Source: Antennarius striatus
Lineage: Eukaryota; Chordata; Actinopteri; Lophiiformes; Antennariidae
Assembly (NCBI RefSeq): GCF_040054535.1
Contig: NC_090781.1
Location: 15,056,982-15,120,981 of the forward strand
Length of the DNA stretch: 64,000 nucleotides
Direction: 5' to 3'
Part shown: piece by piece, positions 38,401-53,400 of the stretch
Position numbering within the stretch: position 1 is the first letter of the stretch
Layout: every line of letters begins with the position of its first letter
Made by a program: the position numbers and the translations under genes
The notes under the pieces: generated by a model
Seen by the model: the letters and a program-made list of their open reading frames with translations, nothing else
Databases searched by the model: none
Told to the model about the DNA's origin: nothing

Positions 38401-41400
38401 CCAAGCCAAGCCTGTTGTGTTCAGTCTTTCTCAAAGTTCTGGAAATTGTATGGATGTCAAGGTTGACATATCTCTTAAACGTTGCACTGACATTGGGAAA
38501 AGTGCCCCAGTGATTACAAATGGTGGTTCCTCTTTTCAAAAAGAGGGACAAAAGGGTTCCCTGCCAAGTGTGAAGCAACTGGGATGAGGAACATGACCTC
38601 CAAATCTGAGGCCATGGGTCTTGATCAGAAAACTGTAAGTTGCCAACTTTGGGTCGCGGAAGAGTTGCTATAGCAAGTGGAGATGTTCGAGTATCTTTGG
38701 CCTTGTGTGAGGGAAGAATGAAGCATGAGGTCGACAGAGAGGTCGCAAATTTGGGGTAGCGAATCAGAGTAGTTGAGCTGCAAAGAGAAGTTCTTGATTT
38801 AACGGTCGATCCACATTCCTAACCTCACCTATGATCACAAGCTCTGTAGTGACCAGAAGAACAAGATCGTGGATAACTGTGACAGAAATGAACTTTCTCC
38901 ATAGGGTGGACACGCCCGGCATCAGGAATATGATGAGGCAAGCGTTCGGACATCCTAGAGAGACCTGACGGAGTCGCTGCTCCTTCACATCAACAGAAAT
39001 CAGTTGAGGTGATTCAGGCATCTGGTCAGGGTACTCTTTGGATGTCTTCCTGGGGAGATGATTCAGATTGGAGAAGACCCCAAATAACCTGGACACGATG
39101 GAGACAATGTTTCTCATCTAACTACGGATCTTCTTAATATCCTTCCAAAAGAGCAGGTGGAAGTGGATGGGCAAAAGAGTCTCTAAGACTGCTGCCTCCG
39201 CAACCTAGATCCGAGTAAGCGGAAGAAGAGGAAGATAGAGGCAAACTGCATTATTTATATTAAGAAAAACAAGGAGCAGACAAATACTAACCACTGGTTT
39301 ACTGATGGTACTCAATAGTGCTTGCAGGGCTTGAGCTTCCTTATCCAGCTCTGAGGAGACAAACACAGGTGAATATGAATAAAACACAGTATTAAAAAAA
39401 AATTCCGAACGTAATCTCTCCACCATTACAGGGACATAATGGCCAATTACGCAGTACAGTAATCCCTCGTTACTCGCGGTTAATGCATTCCAGGACCATC
39501 CGTGAAAAATGAAATTCCACAATGTAGCGTCAAACAATTTTTTTTTTAGTATTTACAGTAATTCAAACATTTATGAACCCTCCCCATACTTATATCAAAC
39601 CACCGTATATCTATAATACCTTTTCCCACACTCTTCTAGATTGTTTAAAACACTTTTGTGTTTCACGGAAGTGTGCTGCGTTCTGAGACTCACGGAACGC
39701 AGAGCACACACGGATGCTGTCAGCCAATAGCATGCGCATACGGTATCATGTGATTAACTACTAAAAATCCGCCAAAATCAGCAAAAAGAAGCAAAGACAA
39801 GGACCTGTTGTTCTTTAGAATACCTCCTGGGAAAGTATCGCGCTAAAAATGCTCACGCGCTAGTATGTCAGTGGGATTATCCATATTATGTTAGCATTGA
39901 GCTAACCGCAATTTATTACTATTGGACTGTGTGGAATTAATAACAACTCTAGTTGTTATTAATTCCACAGTAAATTTAATTGAAAGCGGCACCTTTTTGC
40001 TGTTCTTTTGACACAACCGTTCACCGCACAGGTAACAATATTTTTGGTGTTAATCGCGTCTAGAATTGCATTGTTTCTCATGGCTGCTAAGCTACCTTTG
40101 GCCCCAGTGACGTATGATGCCCACGTGACCACTGAATGCGGAAGCTGCTGCGGAGCAGATTTTAAGCTTTATTGACCAAAAGGATGATGCTACACACATA
40201 AAATTTATTATTTCTTCTATGTTTCACAATGATGAATAACATATATGTCACTTAAAATTAACTTTACTGTCCCTTTAAGGCCCCTACAAAGCATGTGTGA
40301 AATTTTTAAGGTTTGTAGAAAAGTAATGGTGAGAATTTCAACATTTTTAAGGCTACATGTCAGTGGTAAACTGGTCAATTTTGTGGGAAAGAAGTGGAAT
40401 ATTTTTTAAAAATTATAGTAATTCCTTAATTATACACTGGGGTTATAAAGAAGAACTGTTAAACTCAATGATTAATGAGCAGCCAGAGTTCATGTAATCA
40501 AGAGTAATGTTGGCAGTGTTACTGATCCCATCTCCACAACCAGCTGCTGCAGCTAATGAGGCACTATTCTAGTACCTGAAAACAAACCACTCCTGATATT
40601 CAGAGAGTACTGTGTTAGCTCTGTTGCAAACATCAACAAGCCTCCACTCTTTAATCTCCTTACCTCCTGACTCTCTATTTTTGCCCCTCCCTGTATGCTT
40701 GTTCGGGCTGGCCAATGCGTGAGTGAGCTGTCCCTGTTCGGCCTCCAACCCTTTTCCTCCAACTCCATTAGTAATGTCCACCACTGGAGGGCTGTTGCAA
40801 GTCTTCTGTGGCGACGGTGGAGGACTGTCCTTTACATGCCCTCCTCCTCCTTGACGCTCTTTCAGTTTCTTTTGTAGACGCTCAAATGTTTTACTAGTTC
40901 TGTCATCTCTGTGAACAAACGGAGGTCGTCCGTGCTGGGGGTGAGATTCTGCAGAGACTGAAGGAACATAAAACACTTGTGAGTATACAGACACAAAGAA
41001 GCAGCCAGAGAAGCAGGTCAAAAGCGGTAAACCTGCAAGCTAATATGAAAGGGCATACACATAGACAAGGCTGTAGTGAGATACTGAAAAATTCAACAGT
41101 CTAATTCAGGCCTTGCTTTTTATACCCTTACTCTGCAAATCAAGTGTTTGGGGCACATACTGTACATTGGAGAAAATACAGTACGCATTTGATCCCCCAC
41201 CTATTTTGAGGGTTTGCACACTGACAAATAATAGTTTACAAATAGTTTCCTACTAGAAATATGGACAGAGCCCAGACTCTGCTCGCACACACCCTGCTCT
41301 GAGTAGACATGAGCTGGATGGTATTGGGAGATGTACTGAGAACCCATGTCACCAACACCCCCTGCTATGCCTGTGTATAAGTGGGGCGGTGGGGGCATCA

Positions 41401-44400
41401 TGGCAGGGTGTGGGATGAAGGCAGACAGGTGGGCGTGGGGCGGAGGTGGAGGGTGATGGAGAGGGGAGTGACCCCCAGGATGGAACTCTGGTTGCTGAGG
41501 TAAAACCAGAACCCGCCGTACTCCATTCTCTTCTATTATCTAAGAGAAAAAACAAATTAAAAAAAAAAAAAAAGCTCTTAGTGCAGATTTTAAAGCAATT
41601 CTGAGTTCAACAAGATGTCAGTCAAAACACTGGATTGAAAAAAGAAGAGAATACCTGTGAAACATATCCAGGAGGCACATAAATTGGAGGCACTGAACCA
41701 TTTGGAGACATCATGGGAACCTGAGCAGGACCTACAAATGAACAAGATCAAACATTACAAATCAGGAAAACAGCTGCTTACGCCGTGGTTAATGGATTGA
41801 AGGAAGATGATGACACTAAAACCAAAAGCATAAAAATCATGACTAAATGTCTCCCTCATATACAAATGAATCAACATGAACAAAGCTTTTTTTTTAAAAA
41901 GCTCACACTATTATTTGTAGGTATTGCTTAAATTGTAACATCTGTAGCCACTATGAAGACTGATGCATGAACAATAATTGTCCTATTTGTTAAAGCTATT
42001 AAACTTAAAAAAATATTAACAAAAAACAGTAAAAATTTGTTCTGGTTTCAGTCCTGGTAAACAGGACAAGACGGTCTTATGAGGCTCTTTATGATTCTGA
42101 ACAAAAATGTGTTTTAACACAAATCACACAAAAACTTGTCTGTAGGCAAAAATAATCCAATAGTCATCCACTCGTCAAATGGATGAAATCACGTCTACTA
42201 ATGACTTTGTATTGATTATTTTGATAGTCGACTAAATACTGATTATTTTTTCGATTGGCCAACTAATCGGATCATACATACATTGAATGTAAAACAGACA
42301 CCTTGACGCACCAGCGTGAAGCTGCTCTTATATAACCATTAGATTTCAACAGATAGATCATCAAAACTTTATTTGAAATACACTGTACCTGTAGCAGTAA
42401 ACAATTAACACTTCCGCATAAAGTGCAAACATCTTAATCTGTCTTTTGCGTCAAAAATGCAACAATCAGGTAGGCACGTGTAACTAAGGAATCATTTAAG
42501 TTTAGGTCTCACTGACTCAAATATAAAAAATGTGTTTTTCAATTTTATTACACTCTGACACCATATAACCCCAAATTGCACAATAGTCTTGTTCATAGCC
42601 AGGAAAGTTAGCATTTCTACATGTATTGAATTAAAGCTTGCTCTATTTTAAGGGCAGATACCCCCTGCAGTAGAGAAAATCTGCTCTGATAGGGTGGAGG
42701 TTACAGGGATGCACAGAAAAGATTTAGGTAGCTTTGACAGTGTAGGGAAACAACCCTCATTTTCATTCAATTTCAGTTGATCTTCCTTTTTAGCAAATGA
42801 TGCCTCTTCAAAGTACAGCCAAACTTCATTTATCACAACTTGGATCTTTCCGTCCTCTTCAGATTCTCCACCCTCATTTTCACTCAAACTGTCTCAGTCA
42901 GACTGAAGGAGGGTTTCCAGAGCACTCTTTCTACCTGAACCATTGGTCCTCTGCAGTTTTGCATTCGATGTCCCAGTTGTTTTTGCTTCTTTGACAGCAA
43001 GCACTGCAATACTCCCTGGCAGTCTGACGCCATCTTCAGGAGTCAAAAACTTCTGCTTTCTGTATTTGTGGTCCAAGGCAGCTGCAAGAAGAACTGGATT
43101 TTCTTTGTATCCCTATTATCTCTTTTTCTGCACTGGAATTGAAAGATTTTCCTGAGCTTGTCTCATATTGTCTTCAGTGTACAGGCCGGATCATCCCTTT
43201 GACTACCTGTGGATGAACTGAAGGGGTTGTGTGCTGCTGTCCAATTCTTCAAAAAGCTCTGACTGCTCTGGCTTCAGGTCACAGTAGTGCTTCCCCCCCT
43301 TGGAGTTACCTCAGGATCTGACAGAGTGGCAGTGAGAGGCCAGGGCTGTTCAAGGAGTCTTTCAATCATGTGAAATGTGCTGTTCCATCTTGTACTGACA
43401 TCCTGGATCACTTCATTATGCTTAACGTTCCTTTGCTCCTGTTTCATCTTTAACTTCGTACTCGCCAGCTTGTTTCTCTCCAAGGGCTCCACTAGCTGCC
43501 TAGCAGCACCTGGAGCTCTTCTGATGGTGGTTTCTTTTAGAGCAGTGTTGACTATGAGTTGGAGTGTGTGTCCAGCCCATCCATGTTTTTCTTCCAGCAC
43601 TTGCATTGCTGCCATCATATGGAACCCTTGTTGTGAACTATTGCTTTTCTTTTGGTAGGCAAGATGTCAAACTTTGCTAAAAGAGGCACGGTTGAAGGTT
43701 GTCATCTTCCAATCTTCACTCAGGAAATGGCAAGACACTCCAAGGTAAGCCTGTGTTGCATGACCGGTCCACACATCGGCAGTCAGGGTGGCAAACTGTT
43801 GATACCCCTGAAGGTCTCCTTTACCTTAAAAATATGATTTGGAAAAACAGTAAGCATTATGAAGAAAATTATAGACATCTTTATTTCACTAACAACTTCT
43901 TTTAGTTCAAAAAAATTCAAACTGAAATTGAGAGACAAAGAAACTGACCTTCTCCAACACTGATTGATTTCTCCATCGATGTGGTGAAGTGGAATCTGCC
44001 TTGTTGGTAGTTGCCATCGTAATCCGGGTTGAACTGTTTAACTATCTCTTGAAACTCTTAATAGTCCACCACGGACAGGGGTCACATGTCTGTCACCAAC
44101 ATGACTCAGTCAGGACATTTTCTTGCAAACGTGCGCAGGTAGCTGACTTTGTAATTCTTCATTGCTAATGTTAACAATTACTGCTATGTGAGTATAGGTA
44201 GTAAGATAGCTCTCTGTTTATGGTAACATTAGCAGGTAACTAGCCAGTTAGCTTACCGAGATGACAGTCCGTTCAAGCTACACCGTGCTTCCTTTTCAGG
44301 TGCTCGTGAATGGCAGTTGTGCTGCCGTGGAAGGCAAGTTCTGTCTACCAGATGTTATATTGCAAACTCTTCTCTTTTATCGTCTTAAAATACATCCACA

Positions 44401-47400
44401 CATTTCAGCTCCTTTGCCACCGGGCAGCCATGATAGCAGAGCCCGTCTGCTAGAACTTCAAGTGACGTCATGGATGAGACCGATTACCACTATTGCACGT
44501 GCGTCAAGGACAAAACGGCAGAAGCAGAAGTGGAAGATAGAAAAGAAGTTTCGGGAGAAAAACAAAGTTTAAAAAAAACAACAATGCGTCGTCTATTAGT
44601 GTTGATTTTATTGGCTTATACTTAATTGTACCATGAAACAGAGTGAGAGCGTGAGAGAAGGGGAGAGACAGCATGACACTCATCTCCTTTGAACACAGAC
44701 TGAACCATTTACAGTCCCTATCTCTGCTGAAGGCTTGATATGCATCATACAGAACAAGTGCTGAGACCAGTGATTTCTAGGTCTTTACTTTTTGACATCC
44801 GTGTCCCACTCAATACTAACTGAATAATATTTGAGCTGGGCTTGAATGTCATTGAGTCAAGACTATTGCCCTGACAGAAGCCTTTACTATCTGACAGAGA
44901 ATTGGAGAAGAAAAGGGGGAAATGATAGCATTCTTATGCTTTAGTTGTTTTTTTAAGACCGATACATACCCTTGTATTATTGCCAGACCATTTGATGAGG
45001 AAATGCAAGTAGTTTATTCTTGTTAAAAATTACTACAAAAAGCAGACATTTCAATATGGATTTTTCATAAAAGATGCATGAGATAAGAGGCCAGGGGTTA
45101 AAAGGAACGGAAGGGAAAATCAAACTGCTGAAATGAAAAAAAATCCAACCAACTCCAACCAATCAATGTTTAAATGAGATATGCTATTTAAATACACAGA
45201 CCATTACCCCAAGTACAGCCAACCTGAAACAGTCTCCACTGGAAAGAAAAGCTTATGTTGCCAGATGAACTATACCAACTGCATTTTCATTTCCGACTGC
45301 ATTAATTTTTTATATACGCCAGTGGGTTGGAAAACACCACGTTTTAAAATTGTGATAAATACTGAGAAACAACATTTCTTGTGTTCCTCTGTCATTGAGC
45401 AGCAGCTTAGCTCAGGTCTGGGAAGTGACAGCTCAGCAGAAAGCCTCTGAGCCAAGTTTGCACATTCGTGCATTACTCTTCTTGCAAACCTACGACACTA
45501 GGCCCTAATGGCAGATGTCATGCTGAACAGAAAAGACATCCACAATACACTGGCTGTCCAGAAGCCTTTTTGTGGAAGAGTTTCCTTTCATGTTTATAAA
45601 GCTGTCATTAACAGAGAGAAGGCAAATCAAAATGAGCTGCAATAATTGGCCTATGGACTACACATGCTTCTCTTTTGACATCTGAGATCACTTTCAAGTA
45701 CTGAAATTCAGTCTCTACCTCTTTCAGAGAGTAACAACAAAGATTCTTATAAGACCTTGACTTAACTGGTTTCTTCATAAAACCCCCAGCTAAAATGGTT
45801 ACTGTTAAAATTGGCATCTGAACTTTCTGTTTAGAAGTCTGAGTCTTGCAGAACTGCATTGTGTTGTATTTAAAGCAAAATAAACATTATTAAGATACCT
45901 CATTACAACACTGTTATGCAGAATCTGTATATTGTTTCCTCCAGTCAGACCTGTCACTAACCGAGCAACATGGCTTACATAATATCGTGTTGTTGTTTGG
46001 ATGTGTCATAGTATGTTGCAACAGCTTACTCTAAACTGTAAAATAGTGGCTGGAGCTATAAATAACAAAATACCAGAAACCAGCTGCATGGAAATAGAAC
46101 TTATCTTTGATTCAAAAATAATCAGGTCAAATTTGTATTTAGCTTCTAACTGACTCATGGAAGTCTGATTTAGCTTGTCTACATTTCAATGCATTAATAA
46201 TGCAATAATTTGCACATTTAATGTGATTTATTTGCTCCAATGAATGTAGAAAAATTATATCATATATCATTGACTCTGCAAAATGACAAGATGAAAAGGA
46301 AAATCGGAGGAGGATGGGAACAAAAATATGAAGGGTACTTCTATGAATGAGTTAGAGTGAGTTAAAGAGCGACTTTGATAAAAAGTTGGAAGAAGAGCTA
46401 CAACTGGCACTAGACACCATGGAAGAAATGAAGGACGAAATGAAGAAAATGTTGAAAGACAGATGAAAATGACAGAAGAATTGTTATCTTAGAACAAGGA
46501 CAACAAAGAATGGATAATGTGGAACAAAGCATTCGTATAAAAAATGTGATCATCACTGGCATCAAAATTAAGCTGAGGAATTACGTATATGCTGTGGCCA
46601 GAGGAGAGGGAACTGAGCACAGGGCTGACACCGAAAACTATGGAGCAAGTGATTTCTCAACTGAGGGATCTGGAGATTAATATAGATACGGACTAGATTG
46701 AAACATGTCATCCACTACCATCTGGAGGTAGGAGACCACCTGCAATGCTGACAAAATTGCAGAATCTTGTACACAAAATTGCTCTTCTGAAACAAGGCTT
46801 CAAACTGAAAGGAAAAAATGTCTACAAAAATGAGAATCTCACTAAGAAGAATGCTTATATCACTAAAAAAGCTCAACAACTGAAGAAGAATGGGCTGATC
46901 GACAACACTTGGACGAACAACTGCAGGATCTTCGTCAAAACAAAGGGGCTTTCTCCAGAATAGATGAAAACAATGGTGATCAGGAGTGCAGAGCAGTTGG
47001 TGAAATACGAGCAATAAAGATGGATAAGAGTTGTTACTACACCGAAGATGTGTACAACAGAATCACCTCAATAGTGGGAGCCTCTACACCAATTTTGGAC
47101 ACATCAAGGAGCCATAGAAGAGTTGAAAAACCATTCAATATCATCAATGTCAGAAAAATGGATTAATGAACAAAAAAAACGGATTCTGCTTGGAGGGATA
47201 ACGCCAAGTTTGAGACTTTAAAGACCAGGTTGATATCTTCTGACAATTTAATAGCATGTGTAACTGTTAAAGTATCTGTAACATACTAGTTAATTCTTAG
47301 ATAAACAGTGTCTGCTGAGGGAGGGGAATATGATCATTATATTGTTGTGAAAAACACTGGCAAGGTTATCTTCTTGTTTTGACTATCCATGATAACAAAG

Positions 47401-50400
47401 CTTGTTGTTCCTAGGAAGAATGTAAATATGGTTATGCTCTAGGAAAGTGGTCGGCAACCTTAAACGTTTGGAGAGAGGCAAAAAAACTAAAATCAAACTT
47501 GTCGGGAGCTGCAAAAAAATCATAAGTCTTGTGTGAAGGCAAAAAAGGCTGTGTCTATATTAGCCTACAATCAAATTGACTAACTAGTCCACAAATGCGT
47601 AATGAGATTTATGATTAAATGTTTATTTTCCATGCAGATCATCCTGGAAAGGATTACGCACCACATAAATACTCTGTTGTACCTAATTTGGTGCTCTAAG
47701 TTTAACATCCATTACTACATTAATGTACTATGTTTTGCTGCATTGATGAACTCCTTAAATCTGCTCCCAAATGAAGCCCACATATCAACCATCGCTCCTA
47801 AATAATCCCCGTTCAGTGTGTGATGGTGATGAAAGTCTCTGGACTCTTTCAGGTAGTGGAGGTGAGAGCCTTCCTGTACATCCCTGATGAATACAGTCAG
47901 CTTGAGCTCCAATGACAAAACAGTGTTTCTGATCCTGGGGACTTTTATTGAGCATGTTTAGGTGATGTGTTCTACACGACCAGTGCTATTAATTAAATCA
48001 TTTCTTGTTGCGGCTCATCGGAGTTTACATACCTGCAAAACAGCGCTGTCTGTTCAACATCGATCAAATCACATGACTCATAACTTTTAATTGATAATGC
48101 TGGACTTGAATTCATGTCCTTGATTTGCTAATTGGTTATGTTTTGTGTCCTTTCCTTCACCGTCTGCAGAGAGAAGCATGTCTTTAATTTTCTGTATTAT
48201 CTGTTTTGTTTATTTTAATGAAGGAATCCTTCATGTAATCACCATCTATTAGAGATATAGTCAGGGGGAGTGATTGTTGGAACCACCTTGGCCACAGCAG
48301 TAACTCTGGTCAGATAGCAGGCGCCACACAGGGAACAGTTCAGATTTCTGGTATTTAATAATTTGCAGTATTACAAAATTTAACTTTGTGAACAACTCGG
48401 TTTTTGTATGAGAAAACAGCCTCCGTAAATTATATTGGTAACTCGCTCTATCACTAACTCACAACATACCATATATACAAAAACATCATCTAGGACCAGA
48501 CGGCGCATCTGAGCTGTCTTAAAAGGTGCCTGCCTAAAAATAAACACGGTGACGTAACAAAACAGGGAGTGTCAGCCTTTTTTTTTTTTCGGATGCTGAT
48601 GTTGATGTTGTAAATATGATGAAGGTGTGAAGTCGGTTATATTAACCTGTCCAAAAAAAAATACAAATACATACGAAAAATTTTTTTTTTTGCTTTTTAA
48701 AAAAAGAAATTGAACCACGATATGGACCCTTCTTTGCACTGCTTTTGTTTGTTTACAATGGATAAGCCACAGAATCCCACAAGCAAAAGAAGGGGCGTGC
48801 CTGTGTATCAACAGTATATCTATATCGAAAGATATAAATCGATATATTGATACCTCCCACATTACATGGTAGCTGATATTGTTGTCTGCTTAGTGGTTAA
48901 GCTCCAAGACCTTGTGTTGCCTCCCAAATTCAAAAACAATTTTGGCAAATAATTTTCTTGGAGTTATATTCTTACAACTACTAACTTGAAGCTGTTTATG
49001 GTGTGCGTAATACCTTGTCCAACCCCCTTACTTGCTTAAGTGTTAGTTTGACACTATGATAGCAGAGGCTGCTGTGTCACAGTTGAGGCAACAGTGATCC
49101 CTATTTCTAACATTTGTATAGAACAGTGAAGCATAATAAAGTCACAACAACCTACCCTTGTGAAAGAGTCCTATGTCTACAACGCAGATATCTGTGACGA
49201 AAACGCAACACTTTAAAAACACTGGCCAAAGGGAAGTTTTTTGAAAACGCCGGGTATGTGTTGTCATGTCTGCAACTTTTTCTATCTGGGGGGCATCTTC
49301 CTGAGACGAAAAACGCTGTGACGTCATGGGTGTGATCCGTGTCTACATGTATACACATAATGGAGTTAAAACTGGGTATTTTTTGATGTGTAACATCTCC
49401 AAGTCGCATTGATAAACATGCTTGACACTTGAAATATTATTCGTCTCTTTCTTTCTTTATGACTTATAAAGTTTATATTTATTTATTATGTATATATTAT
49501 GTATTTATTTATTCATTCACGTTCCTCACCAAAGACGCCAACGCCAGTTCTGGGTCAGACTGGGATGTGCTGCCTGCTGGTGGGAGAACTCTGTGGTGGA
49601 GGTCGTCCTCCAGGAGGAACAGCATCAATTTCAACACGTCCCGGTCCTCTCTCCTGTGGTTTTTGGAGTTTTTCTGCATATAAATGTGTTGATCAATGCA
49701 CTTAGGCGGTTACGTGTGGACGGAGATTTTTTCGAAAACGCTGTCGTGTGGATGTGAAGTTTTTCCATCTGGGGTGAAAAAATTTGCATTTTCAAAAAGA
49801 TCCAGTACCATGTGGACATGACCTCAGTGTCTTGATCATCATCAATTTCAGATTACAGCAACATTTTAGTGGGAGCTTAAGTTTTATACTGTTAATGCCA
49901 TGTACTTTAAAGTCAAATAAAGACATTGTTTGGGTCGGTTGCCGCTGACCACTAATTTTGGTGACTGTGTCTCTGGCTGCCAATGCTGACAAACAAGAAA
50001 TATGATGAATCACATTAGCGTTCATTATGGTATAGACCAAAATACCTGGTGTGTAATCACCTGCAGAGTTTAGGGAGAAGAGGATGATCAAAAAAACATT
50101 GAGTGAGGGGAGGAAGATGAGGGAGCCACACATATCCATGAAAGAGAAAAGGAGATGAGGTAGGGTGGAGAATGAGGGAAAAAAACACACCTACTCTTTT
50201 ACATCAGACTGACGCACAAGTGCTGACAGAGATCAGATAGAAAAGGCCACATCCCCTCCTCTTCCATCCCCCCACCTCCCCTCCCCCTGAGTCAGCTGGA
50301 GCATTGCTTGTGCTGACGTGGCCATGAAGTACCAGCCTTCCAGAGGAAGCAGCCACAGGAAAAACATTAGTCGTCCTCCACAAAACGGCAGGCTGCCACT

Positions 50401-53400
50401 GAGCCAAGTATAACAACAAACAAGCTGCCTGCTCGAGCAATGCAAACAGAGTTGAGGCAACACTTTGGAACAACCATCGTCACCCATCAACATCACAGCC
50501 CCTTTACACCTCCCTTCTCCTACGGCAGGCAGCCAGGATCAACTAGTGTGGCATGTCTGAGTCGAGAAGGTGCCAGAGGTTATCGCAGGAAGGTGGAGAT
50601 AATTGCTCACATTAGAGGAAACAACAGATGGGGAGAATTATCTGTCCAGACACATGTCCTCACACAAACATAAATATACACACACAAGACCTGCCCATTG
50701 GGAACTCTCTAAAATATTTATTACAATAAACAACAGTCAACATATCGCAAACATGGCTATGAAATAACAGTGACCCAAACAAACTGTCAAAGATCTATTG
50801 AATATAAAAGCAAACCCTCAATTAAGAAAGGCTGAATAAAAAGAAGCTAGACATAGGCTAGTAAGACACACCATGAGCTCTCAAAAAGCTCCCAACTGCA
50901 TAACGATGAAACGAGAGCATATAAAGATGGAGCGGACTTGATTATTAATTAAACTAATAAACTGTCTCCATGCACAAATAAAGATGTAAGAGAGGCCAGG
51001 TGAGGGAAGACAAGAAGACTTACAAGCAGACATTAATGAGGCAAACAAAGGAAAAATAATAGTTTCTCCTCTTCATTTTTGGTGATAACACTGGTGACAA
51101 TTGTTCAATTAATGTGTGGCAATGGCATATTGTTTACATGCAATTAAAAAATTTCCATCCATTATGAGCCATAGCATTCTGATAGCTGATCAGGGAGCCA
51201 AGGATGTGACCATTTATCCACAGTTTAGCCATTTCACATTGTGCGGATTCACCGTCAATCCAGGCATTTAGAGAAGGCAAGCAAAGTGAGGAGAGGAGCA
51301 TTTACTGCTGATCGTTGTGCAAACCAAAGCCAAAGGGATGAAGATGTTCAGTAAACATGACAAATTTAAGAAGTCATATTTTGATGCCCAATTTAATTAT
51401 ATTCGTTATGCATTTATAAAGTTGTCGCTGTCCCATCGGCATGAAAGCCATTTTGGAAGGGGAAGAATGAATCAGTTACACTTTTTTCTGTTTGTTTTTT
51501 GATTTTCAGGATATAAAGGTCCCAATCCACAGCCATCCTCTCCTTCCCTTTTTTACCTTACCAGCCATGTTGAGAGTTTAATCTATAAACAGCTGAGTGG
51601 GCATGGATTGGCTTGCACTGGACATCCCAACCTTGACTTGGAGGAAAAACATGTTTGTTTTTTCACATACCCCTTTCTCCTTATCTTCCATAATCCCCTT
51701 AAACCTTCTTCCTCCCTGTTGCAATTAGAGAATGAATCACAAGCTCAATCATTCAAAGAGCCACTCACTGCAGAAGCTGTGCATAAACCATGTGTATTTG
51801 CACACCTGCATGCTCTTGTTTGTGTATATGTACTTCATGCTGGGGTTCATTTCACAAAGCAGGTTTAGTGGAGACCCTGGGTATCTTGGCACTGAAATGA
51901 GGGAAAGGAGTAGTGTCCCTCACTGCTGCGCCATGTCCCTCACAACAGTGCCATGAGGGACACCATCAGCCAGAATCATTTCAGAGTCTAAGTCACTATC
52001 ATCTCCACAGTGGGCAATGAAAAACATACAATACACATTTCATTTGGTTATATTTATTTCTTACACAGTAGGTTTTGTATTATTCCAATAGCTAATGTAC
52101 TAACACTTCACACGATTCACCTGTGACCATTGCCCACCTCCAACTTGTGCTCCAGTATTTCTATTTCCTGATCTGCCCTCCTTATCTGGCAGTCCAGATA
52201 AACAACTATCTGTTTTCTGTATTTTTTTAGAAAGTTAATTCTATAACCTTCTTTAACAGATAGTTGGGAATACATGAGGACACTAAACATACAGTTGCAT
52301 ACGGATTCCACAAAACAAACCACTGGTGTTTACTGAGCATCTATTTCACTAATAATCACTATTTCACTGATAATCTGTGCAGCTGGGACCCTTCTGCTAC
52401 TGTCTAGCCATGCTCTGTTAAAAAACGATGAGAATGTGTTAATACATCAGTGGGGGCTAAATGTCACTCTGTATTGTACCAGAATGTTATGCAATGGGAA
52501 GAGAACAATCAGTAACATAAAATCTTAGACCACCTTTGTTTTCTTCAATGTTTTGTTAATATGGTTTTCTTTTTATCCATTAGTAACTCCTCTGTGTATC
52601 ACGTTACTAAAACTTGAAATGCCTTAAAGTTATTATAAGTGGCACAGTGCCACAGGTGTTGATGTAAGAACTCAATTTTGGCTATTAGTTTTGGCTATTC
52701 AGTTTTGGCTATTATCAAGGAAAACCATGCAAAAAAGCTAGATGTCAGTTCTTGATTTCAGTTCTCATATAAAATAGGTATACAAATTGGTATGAATATT
52801 CTTTGTCATCTGTTTTTATAGCGTGCATACGTGCCTATGCATATTACTGTTTTATTTAAATAATGTTAAAAGTTTAAATATATTACATTATTTAACAGAA
52901 CTTGATATAGATGAGAGCACATTTACTGTATGTGTGTGAAAGGAGAATAATTTTGGCAGTACAACAGAACAGGCGAACGTCCACTTAATATTTATTGTAC
53001 AATGTCAAACACAATGGAATTGAGGAAGATCCCTAATGAGATGATGCAGAAGTCTGACATGTGTCAACAATGATTTTATACTTCATTCTCAGCTGCTGCC
53101 ATGTGGGCTTCTCCCCCGCTGGATTGCACCTAAATAAAATAAATTAATGGGCTATTATTTGAGCCGTATCACTCTATAATTTCACTGTGATGGCAACGGA
53201 CTCCGTTTAAAACTTGCGCATTGACTTGAGCAGCAATTCACTCCCATGCCATCACCTTCTTTGCAGCTGCAACGCTGTTCCTCTTCTGAAAATGTACTCC
53301 AAGTCTTCATATGTATAAATTAAAATCTGTACTTCAACTGCCGTAGAGTATGCAGAGTGCTTCTCGCCTGTCGTCATGGTGACTCGCTGAATTGGGGCTC

